DNA from: Gaertneriomyces semiglobifer
Taxonomy: Eukaryota; Chytridiomycota; Chytridiomycetes; Spizellomycetales; Spizellomycetaceae
Length of the DNA: 64,000 nucleotides
NCBI GenBank assembly: GCA_025558075.1
Contig: JAHLKF010000015.1
Coordinates: 124,001-188,000 of the forward strand
Direction: 5' to 3'
In this document: one piece after another, positions 1-12,506 of the stretch
Position numbering within the stretch: position 1 is the stretch's first letter
Layout: each line of letters opens with the position of its first letter
Notes under the pieces: model-generated
Databases searched by the model: none
What the model saw: the letters and a program-made list of their open reading frames with translations, nothing else
What the model was told of the DNA's origin: nothing
Position numbers and translations under genes: made by a program

Positions 1-97
1 GCTCCCTACACCGAAAGCAGCTTCCTGATTTTGCTTGGTCCAGTTCCGCGTAATCTCTACGGCCCGCACAGATTCTTATTATACGAGGAACTTTCGG

Positions 98-2312
98 ATG
101 TCAACCGAGAGTGCGTCCCACCCGCAAAACACTACAAAGGGCGTTCGGCGCTCAACGCGCCAAGTGAATACGCCCAACTACAAGGTACGTTCAAGTGATC
201 CACGAGAAAGCCGTTGATGCAGAAGGCACTGTCGGGAGGATGCTCTTTCTCATTCGGGTCTACCTTCATTGTTATCCAGATGGTAGATGATGCGGAGGAC
301 TTGGATTATGCCAACATCGTAGGCAGAGAACTTTCTGCCAAGGCAACCATAGCTGGCTGGAGCTCCGGTACACTCACCCGTCGCAGAAGCTCAGGCGAGC
401 CTATCAAGAAAGTTATGGAACCAATCAGGAGAAACAGTGAGCAGGACCAATGGGAGGCATCTGGCGACGCAAATCGAAAACGCAAATCCGAAGACGATGA
501 CGCTGACAACTCCCGGGATTCTTCAAGAAATAGTTACACCAATGGTCTACAGATGGAGTCGGAGTTTGAGCACGGAGCCTACGAAGTTGACGATCGGAGG
601 CTGTCCGGTGGTCGAAGTTCTAAACGCCAGAAAACGAAGGAGACCAACCTCCCAGATTTGGATATGGATATAAACGGCAGCACTAACTCGCAGCCTCCGT
701 CGCCAACTCCAGACACGCCAAACATTTCCCCGACCATTGCGCCCAGCAGTCACTTAACCCTGCCCTACGGAGACAGCGATATACGAGGTTGGTGGATGGG
801 TTATATCAGTGAGCGCATTATGGTTTGACTTCTGACGCACATTGTGTTCGATTCATGTCGCGAATGTAGCCCAGAAGCGAGCTTCCCGTGCAGGGAGAGT
901 CTCGCCGACCTCAACATCCGCACAAGCGTCCGCCACAGCGTCCCCAACCCGTTCCAAACCCGCCGGTCGGGTTTTAGGGCGTAGTAAGGCCAGATCAGCT
1001 GCTACTAATAACGATTCATCAACCACCACCACTACGCGCCGTACACGGCGATCCACAGCTGCCGCCTCCAGCGCCGCTGCAGCCGCTAAACCAGCCACTT
1101 TGAAACCGCCTCGAGCAAGGCCTTCGGTATCCTATTTAAGAGAAGGTATTTTAAGCGATCTTTACACTGGCATGGAACAGGATCGGCCACAGGGGCCGAG
1201 AACAGTTGCCGAAGTTGAGATGGATTATGGTAGCGTATAGCGTCTGTTTTTGCCCTGCTTCTTCGTGCTTTACGTGCTCACAGGTACTGTTTGCCCCATG
1301 TAGTCATGCCGTTCAATGAAATATTCACGGATGGCGATAGCAGACCTACCTTGCACAGAAAGCAAATACTCAGGTTTGCCAAGAGCGACATGCAAAAGAT
1401 ATATGCCAGTCGTGGCAAAGTAAAGACTCTACGGGACCGCCGGATCCAACTAGAATTGGAAGCTATAGACATTGAAGAAGAACAAATCCGCAGAGGTATT
1501 TTGACAGGACCTGCTTTATTGGCTGGTAACATTTGCTCACGTTTTGAGGCATGGTAGGAACTCATCCATGTTTCGTCGAGCTGGATGAGAATTATGATGA
1601 GCGGCATCAACATAACGCAAACAAGCTGCGTCTCGAGATTGAAGCAGCCAAGACTGCACTGGATGGTGTTATAGATCAAGCGAACCAAGATTTTGTTGTA
1701 AGTAGTCTCATAGCGCTTTATCCCAGAATTCCTGTGAAAGCGCCGGATCTGACATGTTTTCGTAACGATTTGTAGATTCGGAGAGGTGATTGGCGACGGA
1801 AGCTCATAGAGGAGATACAACGGGATATGCGTCAGTTACAATATGAGAAGCGAAAGTTTGATGAGATGTCCATATGCCCGCATGGTAAGTCTTGCGCACC
1901 CTTGCCACCGGAAACGGAAGCCAAGCTAATTGAATCATATGAAAACGTTGCCAACAGAAGAAACTCCCGCTACTACCCTCGTAAAGCGCAAGCGGATAGA
2001 AATTGAAGAGATAATACATTCAGTGACCGGCCTGCCACCGTATGCTATGTATCGGTATCCGTCATATGCACAAAATATGCTGAGGGACAACAAGAGGCGA
2101 GGGGGTCGCGTGGTAAGTAGTCGTTTAACGCATGTCGTGACACGGTTGAGTAATAATGGCCGCCACAGATTGCCCCGCCGCGTATGTGCGATGGCTTGAA
2201 CCAGAGTGAAATAGACCAGGACATGGAGTTCATAAGGGCTTATAAGGGCGCCCTCTTGCCATCAGATATCGGGCAACTGCCAGCCATCGAACCGATATCA
2301 TCCCAAAGTTGA
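98..2312 (+). CDS. Sds3-like (BRMS1/SUDS3 family) transcriptional corepressor subunit
   Basis: Eight exons fit: 98-184, 280-787, 870-1229, 1304-1495, 1558-1697, 1776-1884, 1958-2112 and 2169-2312, giving about 564 aa. All introns are GT/AG and the frame closes exactly. The N-terminal 300 residues are low-complexity and basic, with RRSTR, Ser/Thr and poly-Ala runs, and look disordered. From about residue 320 there is a charged coiled coil. It carries the family's GTHP-F-EL motif split across the exon 4/5 border, followed by a helix rich in R/K/E (WRRKLIEEIQRDMRQL). This pattern is that of Sds3-like proteins, which scaffold the Rpd3L/Sin3 histone deacetylase complex in the nucleus. The family match is inferred from the coiled-coil pattern and is less certain than the gene model. 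The next gene, PDI, lies tail to tail on the other strand. Confidence 0.75.
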
Positions 2313-2479
2313 TACTAGGACAACCAGGCGACACAGGCATCTACCCTTTTTTTTCTTTCACTGTACAAATGTTGAGCGGACTGAATATAATATATATATG
2401 TATATTTTCAAAAAGCTCGATATGTACTCATTCCAATCAATAAGGTGCGTCCTACATCGAACCACATCAATATGTACAT

Positions 2480-4048
2480 CTACAGTTCGTCATGGTCCGC
2501 ATCTTCGTCGCTCGTGGCAGGCTCACCGGCTGCAGGTTCAGCGGCGGATTCAAGTTCGGCGGCGTTAACAGCGTGGGTCTTCAAGAAGCTGACGAACCCA
2601 TCCAATGTGCGGTCACCAGAGAAGTCCACAACCTCATTGTTACCTGCCTTGAAGAGCTTGATGGTAGGGAAGCCCTCAATGTGGAAGGGAGAGTCGGCCG
2701 GGAGGTCGTTGGCAGTAGCGTCCATCTTGGCAATAACGATCTTGTCGGTTCCGAGCGTCTTCACTTTTTCGCCCAAGGACTCCCAGATGGGTGCCAAGTT
2801 CTTGCAGTGACCGCACCATGGAGCGTAGAATTCGACGAGGACATCAGCATTTTTGTTCAACACGAGGTCATTGTAGTTGTTGAGAACGGCAACCTTGACG
2901 GGCCCATCGTTCGACTCAGGAACTTCTTCGCTTTTCAAGAATGGTTTGATAGATCCAGAAACGAAATCTTTCACGAAGCTCTCGATGTTGGCAGTGGTAA
3001 TCTCCTTGGACTGGTTGAAGGGGTACTTGGTGGACTTTGTTGGCTCAGAGATTACGACGGCAGGCCATTGCTCCTTGAGACCAAGGCTAACGCCATGTTG
3101 ACCGAACTTTGTGGCGTTGATGTAAGCAAAGTTTACTTTGCCCTTGAACTGCTTTGCAACGGCTTCGACGGCAGGGCCAACCTTTGCGCGTTGCTCATCG
3201 TTGTTCACGAACAAGTAAGCAAGAGGCAAACCGCTCTGCACGTATGTGGCGTAGTTGTTGGGGCTGATGTCGTCCATGAGTGGCGTACCGTTGGCTTTGA
3301 CGAACTTTTGAATGGCGTCGGTGGCGAATTTGCCGTCAAAAACGTTCTTTCCTTCATCGAACTTCTTGTACAGGACAACACCCGGGGCTTTGATGCCCTG
3401 AGCCTCAAGGAGAGCTTTGTCCGATGCGGCACCGAAAACATAGTCATCGCGCAAGCTTTCAGCAGCTGCTTCGAAGGCCTTGTACTCGGTTGACTCGGTG
3501 TCTTCAAAGAAGCCCACTACGACGACCTTGTCGGATTCGGAAAAGTGCTTGAAAGTGTCCTCAGTCACGGTAGATACGGAAGGAAGTGCTTGCCTAAAAC
3601 ACGCGATCGCATAAGAATTTCGGTTCTCTTGTTACAAATGATAAGTGGAAGCTGATACTCACTTTTGCATGTAGCTAACGATGCTATCCGCAGTCCTCTG
3701 GCCCTTGTACGGGGATGATTCTCCATAACGGAAGACCTTCAGGGTCGGGTAACCTTCGACGCCATGGTCGCGACATACTTCTTCTTCGACTGTGCAGTCC
3801 ACCTTGGCAAGTGGAACGGTGCCCTTCAATTCAGTGGCAGCCTTTTCGTACTCGGGGGCAAGGGCCTTGCAGTGACCGCACCAGGGAGCGTAGAATTCGA
3901 TGAGGGAAATGGGATCCTTGGCGACGGAGTCAAAGTTGCCCTTGGTGAGGACGACGACATCTGAGGCAGCGTCCTTTGCGTAGACACCCAGGGCCGAGTA
4001 CGCCGCGGTAACCGCGAATGCAGACAACAGCTTTCCACCGATCCTCAT
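2480..4048 (-). CDS. PDI1: Protein disulfide-isomerase
   Basis: Two exons, 4048-3663 and 3593-2480, with a 69-nt intron, encode 499 aa. The first 24 residues form a signal peptide. There are two thioredoxin domains with APWCGHC active sites, at about residues 57-60 and 389-392, separated by two redox-inactive thioredoxin-like domains. An acidic tail ends in HDEL, the ER-retention signal. The arrangement a-b-b'-a'-c and the length are those of classical PDI, which forms and rearranges disulfides in secretory proteins. The start is the ATG at 4048; the reading frame is open further upstream but without hydrophobic or conserved sequence. A 333-residue open frame lies antisense to exon 2 and is treated as a composition artefact. 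Confidence 0.97.
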
Positions 4049-4668
4049 GATGATCAACGATAGTATTCTAAGCTGTAATGCGTGGTGGTACTTGGTGGGG
4101 GATCTATATATATGCCGCGGTGATGCTGTGGGTTGAGGTGCTTGCGGACCGAGTTGTCGACGTGGCAGTCGGTCGACGGTGGTGGCACAGTCACGTATCG
4201 GGTGTGTGGATGATGCAGGAGTGGTTATGGCCCGTCGCAACACTATTTACTCAATGGAAGCATGTATGCGATGTGAGATCTGGATGGAGGTTGCGTCAAA
4301 GGATCATAACGGTGCATGGTTGTGTGTTCTCTTGTTATTTTCAGGATCATGTTCACCAACCCATCACACCTGGGCCACTGGTTCCCCTATCTGGGTCCTC
4401 CACTTTGCAAGAAAGGTTTCTTGATATCCGGCATTCTGCTTCCACGAGCGATATATACAGTATACATATCAATGGTTCATGGTCAAACTGAGAGTCTGTC
4501 TCCCTCGGTCAAGGTCAAGACCAAGGCGTGAACTGTGAAAATGATTATTTCTTGGGGAACATGTCCGAGAGCAATGTCCGTGTATAATGTGGCGGCACAG
4601 TCTTACAAGATTGATTATGTAAAATGCAGTCATGTGACCTGTGGTTTTTCCTTTTGCCACCCGCCCCG

Positions 4669-4716
4669 GCGTATAAAAAGATGAGATCATTCGCTACGCT
4701 CCTGTCAACTTTAACA
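4669..4716 (+). promoter_or_regulatory. TATA-box-like element before a possible short exon
   Basis: GTATAAAAAG lies about 45 bp before an ATG at 4717 that opens a short frame ending in a good GTACGT donor. The spacing suits a promoter and short 5' leader. No downstream exon is recognised, so the transcript, if any, is undefined. Confidence 0.25.
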
Positions 4717-4801
4717 ATGCCACGACTGCGAGCAATTTCCATACCAGGTACGTTATTTACTCTTGGGCACTTTGAACGCGGGATGTGGACTTTTGCAACA
4801 A

Positions 4802-4830
4802 TGGAGAGAGAGAGAGAGAGCGAGCGAGAT
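4802..4830. repeat. GA-rich microsatellite
   Basis: About seven GA dinucleotides followed by GAGC units (GAGAGAGAGAGAGCGAGCGAG). It is a simple repeat in non-coding sequence and a likely site of length variation. Confidence 0.7.
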
Positions 4831-5833
4831 GAATGTTATTCTAGTACTATCAAATCCTGAACCAATACATGTTGAGATTCTTTGATCAATGATCGCTGTC
4901 TATCTCGCTGGGCTTCCGATGGTCATTTGAAACCGGTCAGACACCAATGCTAAGTCTTTTTTGCTACCACAGACAATCGCTCGAGTATGTGAAATTGCGA
5001 TTGCAGATCCGCACCGCGACGTTAGGTGGGTACCTCCATTCGTTGTTGGATGCCAATGCCTCGAGACGCCACGTTTGCAACGATGAATACAAATATTCCA
5101 TGCTAATACTGAAAGGAGTAGTAAACCTGTTATGTGGAAATCGTCCCATTGGGGCACCCTGCTGAGCATTCAACGGCACATGGAGTCTCGGGGCTGGCAC
5201 ACTTACGTGGTCTTTGAACGGTGATTCTGATCTATCTCTCAAACACAGGTTACACCCGCCCCTCAGCCATAATCAGATGACTGATGATTGAGCGGTCGGT
5301 GAAACTGCCGCCATGAGGTGGATCCCATACAACAGAAAAAGTGATGAGAACTTACTTTCACGACGGTCTTCTGAGTTCCATATGGGACGTTGTTGAAAAC
5401 GCTCTTAGGAGCAACTACTCTGAGACTTTCTGTTGGGATCTATCTCGCTGCCATTGCTATTAGCTTTATGAACCGAGCAATGCCGCATGAAATCGGCACG
5501 CGCCATCGCTTTGGCTCATAAAGCCTTGTGCACGGCCCATTTGCAGTCCACAACCTCCCAATGATGATGCATTCTTACCGAACACAATTGTGTGGAAACA
5601 ACAATGAATATACTTAGACATGCAACTGATGGGATGTTGTGTTGGTTCTCCGTCGCATCTGTTTCCTGCAGGTTGCGGAAAGCCTGGTTGAAGCTTTCAC
5701 CAACACCGTTTTGTGTGTTGCTGACATCCTCTGCCAGAGTTTCTGATGGACACGCGAATAGGAACACCCACGTGCGCACCTCGGCCCGCCTCATTACGCT
5801 CTTTATTCAAGAGGCGGTCTCTGTGGTGCAAAG

Positions 5834-5995
5834 TTATTTTCTCTGCAAGTGTGGAGCGAATTGGTTAACCGTGGAAGACAAATGAGACTTGAGCGCTTGT
5901 CTTTCTTTGACCGCCACGGTCTTGGGAGCTGTGAAGAAGGTCTCTACATCGCCCTTGTATTTTTTCGGGAGGGTTGGGTTCGATTCCCCTGCCAT
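5834..5995 (-). CDS. Possible small protein exon, function unknown
   Basis: A minus-strand frame starting at the ATG at 5995 reads a compact, lysine-rich peptide with the core KYKGDVETFFTAPKTVAVKE. It reaches a stop at 5834 after about 53 residues. A GTTAAC donor-like site near residue 42 could lead to further exons around 5520-5800, where another minus frame is open. The start lies 176 bp from the TBC1D31 start in divergent orientation, a common gene spacing here. I do not recognise the family, and the model could be wrong. Confidence 0.3.
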   Translation of the reverse strand: MAGESNPTLPKKYKGDVETFFTAPKTVAVKERQALKSHLSSTVNQFAPHLQRK

Positions 5996-6171
5996 CCCAT
6001 TTTGTGTTGTGAATGTGCCCAAGCGAATCTTTTACCTTCTATTTTTATCGTTAAGGCAAAGTGTCATCGCAGAACGCGTCCGGACTCTCAGTTCAAGATA
6101 ACTTTCTGCAAACCATCACCGACTGCCGGGGCGCCTATCGAGGTGCACACTGGCCATTATTATTATTCATT

Positions 6172-9100
6172 ATGGCAGGTAAAGTAGATAGAGCAAGGCC
6201 TCGTTTGAGAAGCCTGTACCTAGGCAGTGCGCGCTCAGGTGCAATTTGGAACACGACTGCCGAATGGCGACGGGCCATTGCAGGCATGCAAAGCAACAGG
6301 TATAGCATCCTGCACACTTATTAGTGAGATGTGGTTCTAAGATAGTGTTGCTACAGTACGAGCATTCTCGACATCTATAATGCCACGCATTCCGGCGGGT
6401 CCGCTCCACAACGCGCGGCCCCATTCGGCGCTGTTGCATTCGGCTGTTCGACTGGGGCGCCCAACCAGGAGTTTGCCGACGCGGAAAAGGCCTCCTTATC
6501 ATCCTTATTGATGGTAACCGTAGACCAGAGAGGATGGATATATGGATTTGATTTCCTCCGTAACTAGTACGTGAAACCCAACCGGCTTCCGTGTAAAGGA
6601 CCTTCATCTCTCTGACGCCCATGCTATCAGCTTTTGGTTGATCGCTAGGTCTGGAGTAGCAGGAACTGCCGTGGCGTTCAACCGACGTCGAAAACGCGAG
6701 ATTATCGTTGGGTTGTCGGACCGCTCGATACATTGCTATAACATAGGTTCGCCGAAACTTGTTGTTATTGGCTGGCGAGCACAAACACTCACTCGTGAGC
6801 CCTCACACTGTAGACTCTTGTCAGATGGTAGCAAAGTTACCTGCCTACCATAATGATTCTGTGCGACACATCTCAGTGCATCCGACCCGACAATTAGCTA
6901 TCACGACCGCTCCCACGGAGGGCATTCTATGGGACATAAATGCCTGGGAACGCAAACGCTTACTCATTGCTGGCAATTCGGGTACACAAATGGCTAGCTT
7001 TACACCTGACGGTGCTGCCATAGTGGCCTCCTTCAAAGATGGAAGTCTATATGTTTGGAACACGGATACGTTCGCATTACAATGGAAACAGACTGTGTCT
7101 GATCTCGCTTTCATGTCGTCGCCTGCACCTGGTCCGGAGGAGTCATCTGTGCAATGGAATGCTTCTTTTTCAACGTCTGCAAATGCTGAGCTATTGGTTT
7201 GCGGTGGTCTGTGAGTACGTTGTGCTGGGCCGCGGAAACGCATGCAGGGACAGCGGAGGAGCTTAACGGGTCCCCTTTCAGGTCAAACACGCTCCTCGTG
7301 TACAATTTGATTGAGGGCCGCATGGTTCATGAGGTCCAGCTACCTAGCCTGCAAGGCGCATCAATAACCCAAATAGCATTCGTGGGGAGAACAAACGTAA
7401 CGGAACGATACGCCTCATGAGCCATAATGATCCTGCTAATTTCTACCGCAGATAGTAGCCGTGCTTTCGAGTAGCGGAGAGATAATATTTGTTGAGTCCG
7501 CAGAAGCGGTTCTGCTATCGAGGATCAACGTTGAGCGGCCTGTAAGTGCTGAAAATTTTGAACTCTTCCTGAACATCATGCTTGATCTGATTCATTGATG
7601 CAGTTTGTCAGCTTTACCCTATCCCGGGATGGAAGACATCTTGCCGCAATCTACCGGGACCCGAAATATGTTACGATCCTGCTGCGGCTTGACTCCCTGC
7701 TTAACAACAAGGTAACTTGGACCCAAAGCCGTCTGGGCGTGCATACATTGATGGTCCTGTGACGATCTTAGGAACCTCAAAAGATAGAGGAACAAGTGCA
7801 TGCGTCAGAACTCGATGCGGTTGAACCGGATGAGAACTTGATGATGGTGCGTTTTCATGTCATCCAGTTTCGTCGTGATTTTCGCTCTACTAACTCATGG
7901 CGTGTAGGCCTCCGATGAGGCCGATGCCTCTAAAGGCATGTTACATCATCGGATTGCAGTTCAGACGAACGTGATTGAGTTACAATGTTACTTACCGCTT
8001 TCATCACAGAAAAGCAATCAGAAGTACTGCGACACGTAGCCGTTGGTACCACTGTTCCTGAACAGTTGGCAAACCTTATCGGTGCAAAGGTAATTCTAGT
8101 ACTAAGTTGGCGAACTCTTACATAGGAATTGCTCATTTGGATATGGCAACAGGGCCGTTCTTGTCTAAACCGACCAAAACTGAAGGCCTTTGTAAAACAT
8201 TATGGAAACTATCCCGACAAATACCGGTCGGTAACACCGTTCATGCCTGATTACGGTTCCTTCTGACCAGTTAAATGCAGCATCTTGATCTGGCGCTTGT
8301 TACTGGAGCTCCCTGAAAATTGTTCCAGTTATCAAGCTTTGATGCAACAGGGCATACACGTTTCTGTGACGCATTTCAGAAGGACGTTTCCGTTAAAGAA
8401 CGAAACGCTCGCCAAATCAATGCAAAGGTTTGCGTTATCAGTCGAACTGGCACTCGCCCTTTCCACTGATCGGACTGTGTTAGAGTACTCTCGTCATTGG
8501 CTTATTGGTCTCCAATATTCGACGGCATGGATTACCTCCCATCCTTTGTCTTTCCGTTCATCAAATTGTTTCACAAAAACATCTTTGCCGGCTTCGAAGT
8601 GGTGATGACATTATTGAGTAAGCGAATCAGCTGAGCGTACAGCGACCGCTCACCATAATGACTCGACCTTTCAGCTAACTGGTGCCAAAAGTGGTGGGAA
8701 TATCATCCCAGTCCACCTTTGGAGTGTCTCACGGTTGTCGAAGATTTGTTGGGTTGTAACGATGCGAGCTTGCTGCGACATTTTGAGAAGCACAATGTGA
8801 CGAGTCAGGTAAACACAGCAGAACTTGGCGTTACTGCACCACTTTCTCACCGCTTGTTCCACTCCCGATAGACATATGCCTGGATCGTCATGCGCAATGC
8901 CTTTTCCGAGATCTTCCTTCGAGAGGATTGGTTGATTCTTTGGGATCATCTCATTACGAATGAACCGGTTTTCATGTACTATGTGATTGTTGCGTACTTG
9001 AAGTGTCACAAGCAAGGACTGTTGGCATTATCTCACCAGAAGGACTTTGAGGTACATAATTGTCCGTCATGCATGCTGATTCATGGTTTAACACGTCACC

Positions 9101-9963
9101 GTACAGTTCTTCTTCAGTCACCCTTCACCAACTGTAACGGTGTCCTCTGTACTACAATGCGCATATGAGATGGAAGCGACGACCTTAACAACAATATCCC
9201 TGGCACAGCTATTCCACCCGTTTGAGCCTCTAAATAAAGGCGAATACCCTGTCTTCAACGCGTACCCAGAGTTTATTGTGAACTATCAGGCCAAAGTGAA
9301 AGCGAAAATTAGAAAGGAAGAGATGGAGTACCTGCGAAAACGGTAAGTGATCATTATCCAGCAACGAGAGCTTTTGCCACCGTGTTCACGCTTGTCCACT
9401 AGTCGAATGGCAGATGAAATGGCAGACCTGGCGGAAGAACTTCGCAAGGACAAACGGGCTTGGGAATCTGTCAATTGGAAGACGAATGGAATGATGGAGC
9501 AATGGTGGAAGCAAATGATCAGTGAAGAAGAAGACCATAGAAGACGCGAAGAAAGGTACGAGACTGATGTTTTCATGCATGCTGCCCTTCGTACTCACTC
9601 GAAATGGTAGGCTGCAAGTCGTGGACAAAGAGCACCGAGCTGAGGCGATGCGCAAGATTGCTGAAGGTAATTGATATTCGGCAGTCCATGATGGGACGCA
9701 CAATATGACATTAACACTATAATGAACCTACAGCCCGCCGCTCGTTCTTATCAACGCATCTTGAAACAACACAGCGACATCTAGCTAATCTATCTGAGGT
9801 CGTCGGCAAAAATCGTGCCGCGATGGATTCGGCGGTCGACGATGCCATCATCGACATGCAGTTCAAGCAAGTCGAAGACGAATGGCTGGCACGGCGTCAG
9901 GAAATGATCGATATGCGGAAGGAACTCGGCAGTAATCTAGGCCGAAGTGCCGCAAAATCGTAA
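6172..9963 (+). CDS. TBC1D31: TBC1D31 (WDR67)-like WD40/TBC-domain centrosomal protein
   Basis: A gene of about 16 short exons. The N-terminal half has degenerate WD40 repeats (for example GILWDINAW, GSLYVWNTD, GEIIFVESA). It is followed by a TBC domain (YPDKYR, IWRLLLELPEN, then FVFPFIKLFHKN) and a C-terminal coiled coil introduced by YPVFNAYPEFIVNYQ. This order and these motifs match animal TBC1D31, a centriolar-satellite protein needed for ciliogenesis. The canonical catalytic IxxDxxR arginine finger of Rab GAPs is not evident, as in the animal protein. One intron (8428-8483) must be removed to restore the conserved block SSLAYWSPIF. The start at 6172 is the first ATG leading into conserved sequence. 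The stop at 9963 lies 27 bp from the convergent NBP35 stop. Confidence 0.9.
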
Positions 9964-9990
9964 CTGGACAGGTGTCACGAAGATTCACAT

Positions 9991-11327
9991 CTAATTTATT
10001 GAGCGTGCGGCCACATGTTGCTTGATTTCTATAATGAGAGTAGTCCGTAAACCGTTACTCCGGAGCTTACAGAAAATAGACACACTTACTGCTGATGATG
10101 TCCATGTATGCTTTATATGCCGGTGAATCGGGATACATGTCTAGGAAGGATTCTCCAAGATCGCAAGATTTACCTGAAACAGACGGTTACCACATGGACA
10201 AATTGAACGACGGGGAGGATCTGTTGGAAACATACCAATCCGCGGATCCAACGGGATTGCGCCCAAGAAAGGGACCTTCATATCCTCAGCCATCTTTTTG
10301 GCGCCTCCAGTGTTCGGGGCAAATATGGCCGACTCGGTTTTACACTTTGGGCATACAAATCCACTCATGTTCTCCACTACTCCAATGATCGGAACTTTGG
10401 TTTTTTTGCAGAAATTTATCTCCTTTCGCACATCCTGCAAGGACATCTCTTGGGGAGTGGTGATGAGAATGGCACCATCAATACCTGCTTCTTTCAGGTA
10501 TTGCACCGCGGATAAATGTTCGTCAGAAGTTCCAGGTGGGGTGTCGACAACGAGATAGTCCAGCTCTCCCCAATCCACATCTTTGAGGAACTGCTTTATT
10601 ATCCCTGGTTGCCATGGTCAGTGCAAAGGAGCGATTGAATGAGAAGGCCACAGTGTCATACCATTCTTCTTGGGGCCTCTCCATATTACGGCGTCATCTG
10701 GGTTTTGCAACATGAAGCCGACCGACATGACGCCAAGGTTATCAGCCACGTAGACCGGTGACCACCCGCTGCTACTCTGATGAATTGTTTCGCCTTCAAC
10801 GCCAGTCATTTTCGGCATGGATGGACCGGTTATGTCAATATCCATAACGCCAACCTGCAAGCATGCTTGAGTACACAAGAGGTAGCGGCACCCAGGTTTC
10901 AATTTCAACCGACCTGTATAGACTCATCCAAGGATAGCGCGAAAGCCAAGTTCGTGGTGAAAGTACTCTTTCCCACCCCACCCTTGCCCGACAGAACCAA
11001 TATCCGATGTTTCACATGAGCCATTTTCTCATTGATTAACGGAATTGCTGGAGTGCCAAGTTAGCGTCTCCACGCGAACAGTACTTCAGCAAGGACGCAA
11101 GGCTCACCTGGATCAGGACCTTTAGGAGCACTAGCGCAGGCAGCTTGGTTCGGACATCCGGCACAAGACGCAGCTACGACAAGACAAAGGAGGCATTGTC
11201 AATAACACGCTTTACCCTTCTCGTGTTTCGCTGCATCCGAGAACCCACCTTTGCCAGCCATGTCACTTTCAGTGCCGGGACAATGCTCCGGAGCATCGTT
11301 TGGTACGTCTTCTGAGTTGGCTGCCAT
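9991..11327 (-). CDS. NBP35: Cytosolic Fe-S cluster assembly P-loop ATPase NBP35/NUBP1
   Basis: Seven exons close in frame: 11327-11249, 11173-11108, 11047-10914, 10854-10662, 10604-10236, 10173-10090 and 10028-9991. They give 320 aa. The N-terminus carries four cysteines at residues 16, 30, 33 and 39, the exact CX13CX2CX5C cluster motif of Nbp35. The deviant Walker [10 protein letters not shown] sits at about 69-77, and a C-terminal CPKC binds the bridging cluster. With Cfd1, Nbp35 forms the scaffold that builds 4Fe-4S clusters for cytosolic and nuclear proteins. The last exon is only 38 nt; it restores a charged C-terminus instead of the read-through stop. The length matches the family. Confidence 0.96.
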
Positions 11328-12506
11328 GATTGCTGTTGATAATGGGGCATGCGGGCCTTCGAAGTTCACAGTCGTTGAGGACTTTCAAGTTTCCTGCGAC
11401 ATTTCAAACCTTGTCTTTAAAATTGGTTATCGATATAGATTTGTACGCGGCAGCGTCGGTGGTTGTTTGCAAAAGCTTCAAATACCGGTGATGAGCGGTT
11501 CCCTGCATGTGCAGGATAACGGCAAATGAGCTTGAGCTCTTGGGCTTTCTTTGATGTTGTATGGGTGAAGGGTTCGAAAGTTCGAAAGCTATTATACGGG
11601 CGTGCTCATTCAAGTTGAGCGTAACGCCTAATGCGATTAACGACCAAAGCGCACCTGATTGACTTAGCAGCCGTGATGTACGCAAATGAAAAACCTGCTA
11701 GGAGCTCAGAGCATCCATCTGGCACTGTTGAAATGAATGCATCATAACCTCGTTCGTTGCTGCTGCAAGTTGTGGCGCTCCAGTGCGTGGCGTTACCTTT
11801 GGGGCGGGTACTTCCTGTTCACGCGCAATTTACAAGTACAATGTGCATATACAGCGCATATAAAGCAAAGATAATGCGACGAATTTGAACGGAGGTCATA
11901 ACAGGCTCGCAGCCCGAACTGTTCACAGAATGTTTTATGCATGTTAGTCGCGGGTGAGCATGCCTCCTGCGCTACGACTTGAGCCTGTACGCCATGAATC
12001 CCAGTGCCGACAGCTCTGTTGAGAGACGTCGTTGCTGTCCTGCTACGTTCCCGCTTTTGAATTGGACATCGTTGAATTGTCCGTTCGTCGCAGCGACGTC
12101 GCTTTCGTCGGAGGTCACGTGGTCTGCCGGGTTGAAAGTCTTCAAAAGCGAACCAAGAATAAACATTCGCCCCTCAGCATCGGGCACCTCCGACAAGATC
12201 CTGACGGCCGACGTATTCAGGATTCAGTACATCAATGCGATGACAGTGGAATTCTTTTGCGTTTGTAAGGGTAGCCACCATGACCGGGGAGACTGTCATT
12301 CCCCCACGTACCATCCTTGCCCCCGTGGGAGAACCCAACCGATCTGTGTTCCCGGTGGAACGTAGTGGACGGCTAATAATAGGAACCGTACTGGTGGATG
12401 TCAGAAATTCTTAAAACCAAAATGCATGGTTCATTTCCCAATGATGGACTAGTCGGTCTTCAGCACACGTCCTGGTTTGGCACTTGACAGACTTTCATCT
12501 CTGGCG
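11328..12506. other. Intergenic region between NBP35 and the CNBD2-like gene
   Basis: About 1.2 kb between two divergent, well-supported genes. It contains the tentative minus-strand gene at 11972-12444. The rest (11330-11970) has only short unconvincing frames. Confidence 0.5.
11972..12444 (-). CDS. Tentative small gene, function unknown
   Basis: Two or three minus-strand exons can be joined. The last runs from about 12204 to a stop at 11972, with acceptor GGCCGTCAG. It continues in frame from an upstream block ending at a GTACGT donor near 12271, giving the junction GQGWILSEVPDAEGR. A very short first exon with a GTTTTA donor could supply the ATG near 12440. The peptide of about 100 residues has no signal peptide or recognised motif. 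Clean splice signals and frame continuity are the only support. It would be divergent from the CNBD2-like gene. Confidence 0.3.

Larger units (their letters stand above)
4049..6171. other. Gene-poor interval between PDI and TBC1D31
   Basis: This 2.1 kb holds the PDI upstream region, a TATA-like GTATAAAAAG at about 4670, a GA-rich microsatellite near 4804 and possible small reading frames. No conserved protein is recognisable. An ATG at 4717 follows the TATA box, and a donor site (GTACGT) follows 11 codons later. No convincing downstream exon could be joined to it. The only piece with protein-like composition is the short minus-strand frame described separately at 5834-5995. Confidence 0.5.

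Noticed and set aside
2492..3493. A 333-residue open frame antisense to PDI exon 2
   Set aside because: It mirrors the strong third-position bias of the PDI codons, has no conserved motif and PDI itself is certain.
5965..6000. A tRNA B-box-like sequence GGTTCGATTCC
   Set aside because: No matching A box or acceptor-stem partner upstream; cloverleaf stems do not pair.
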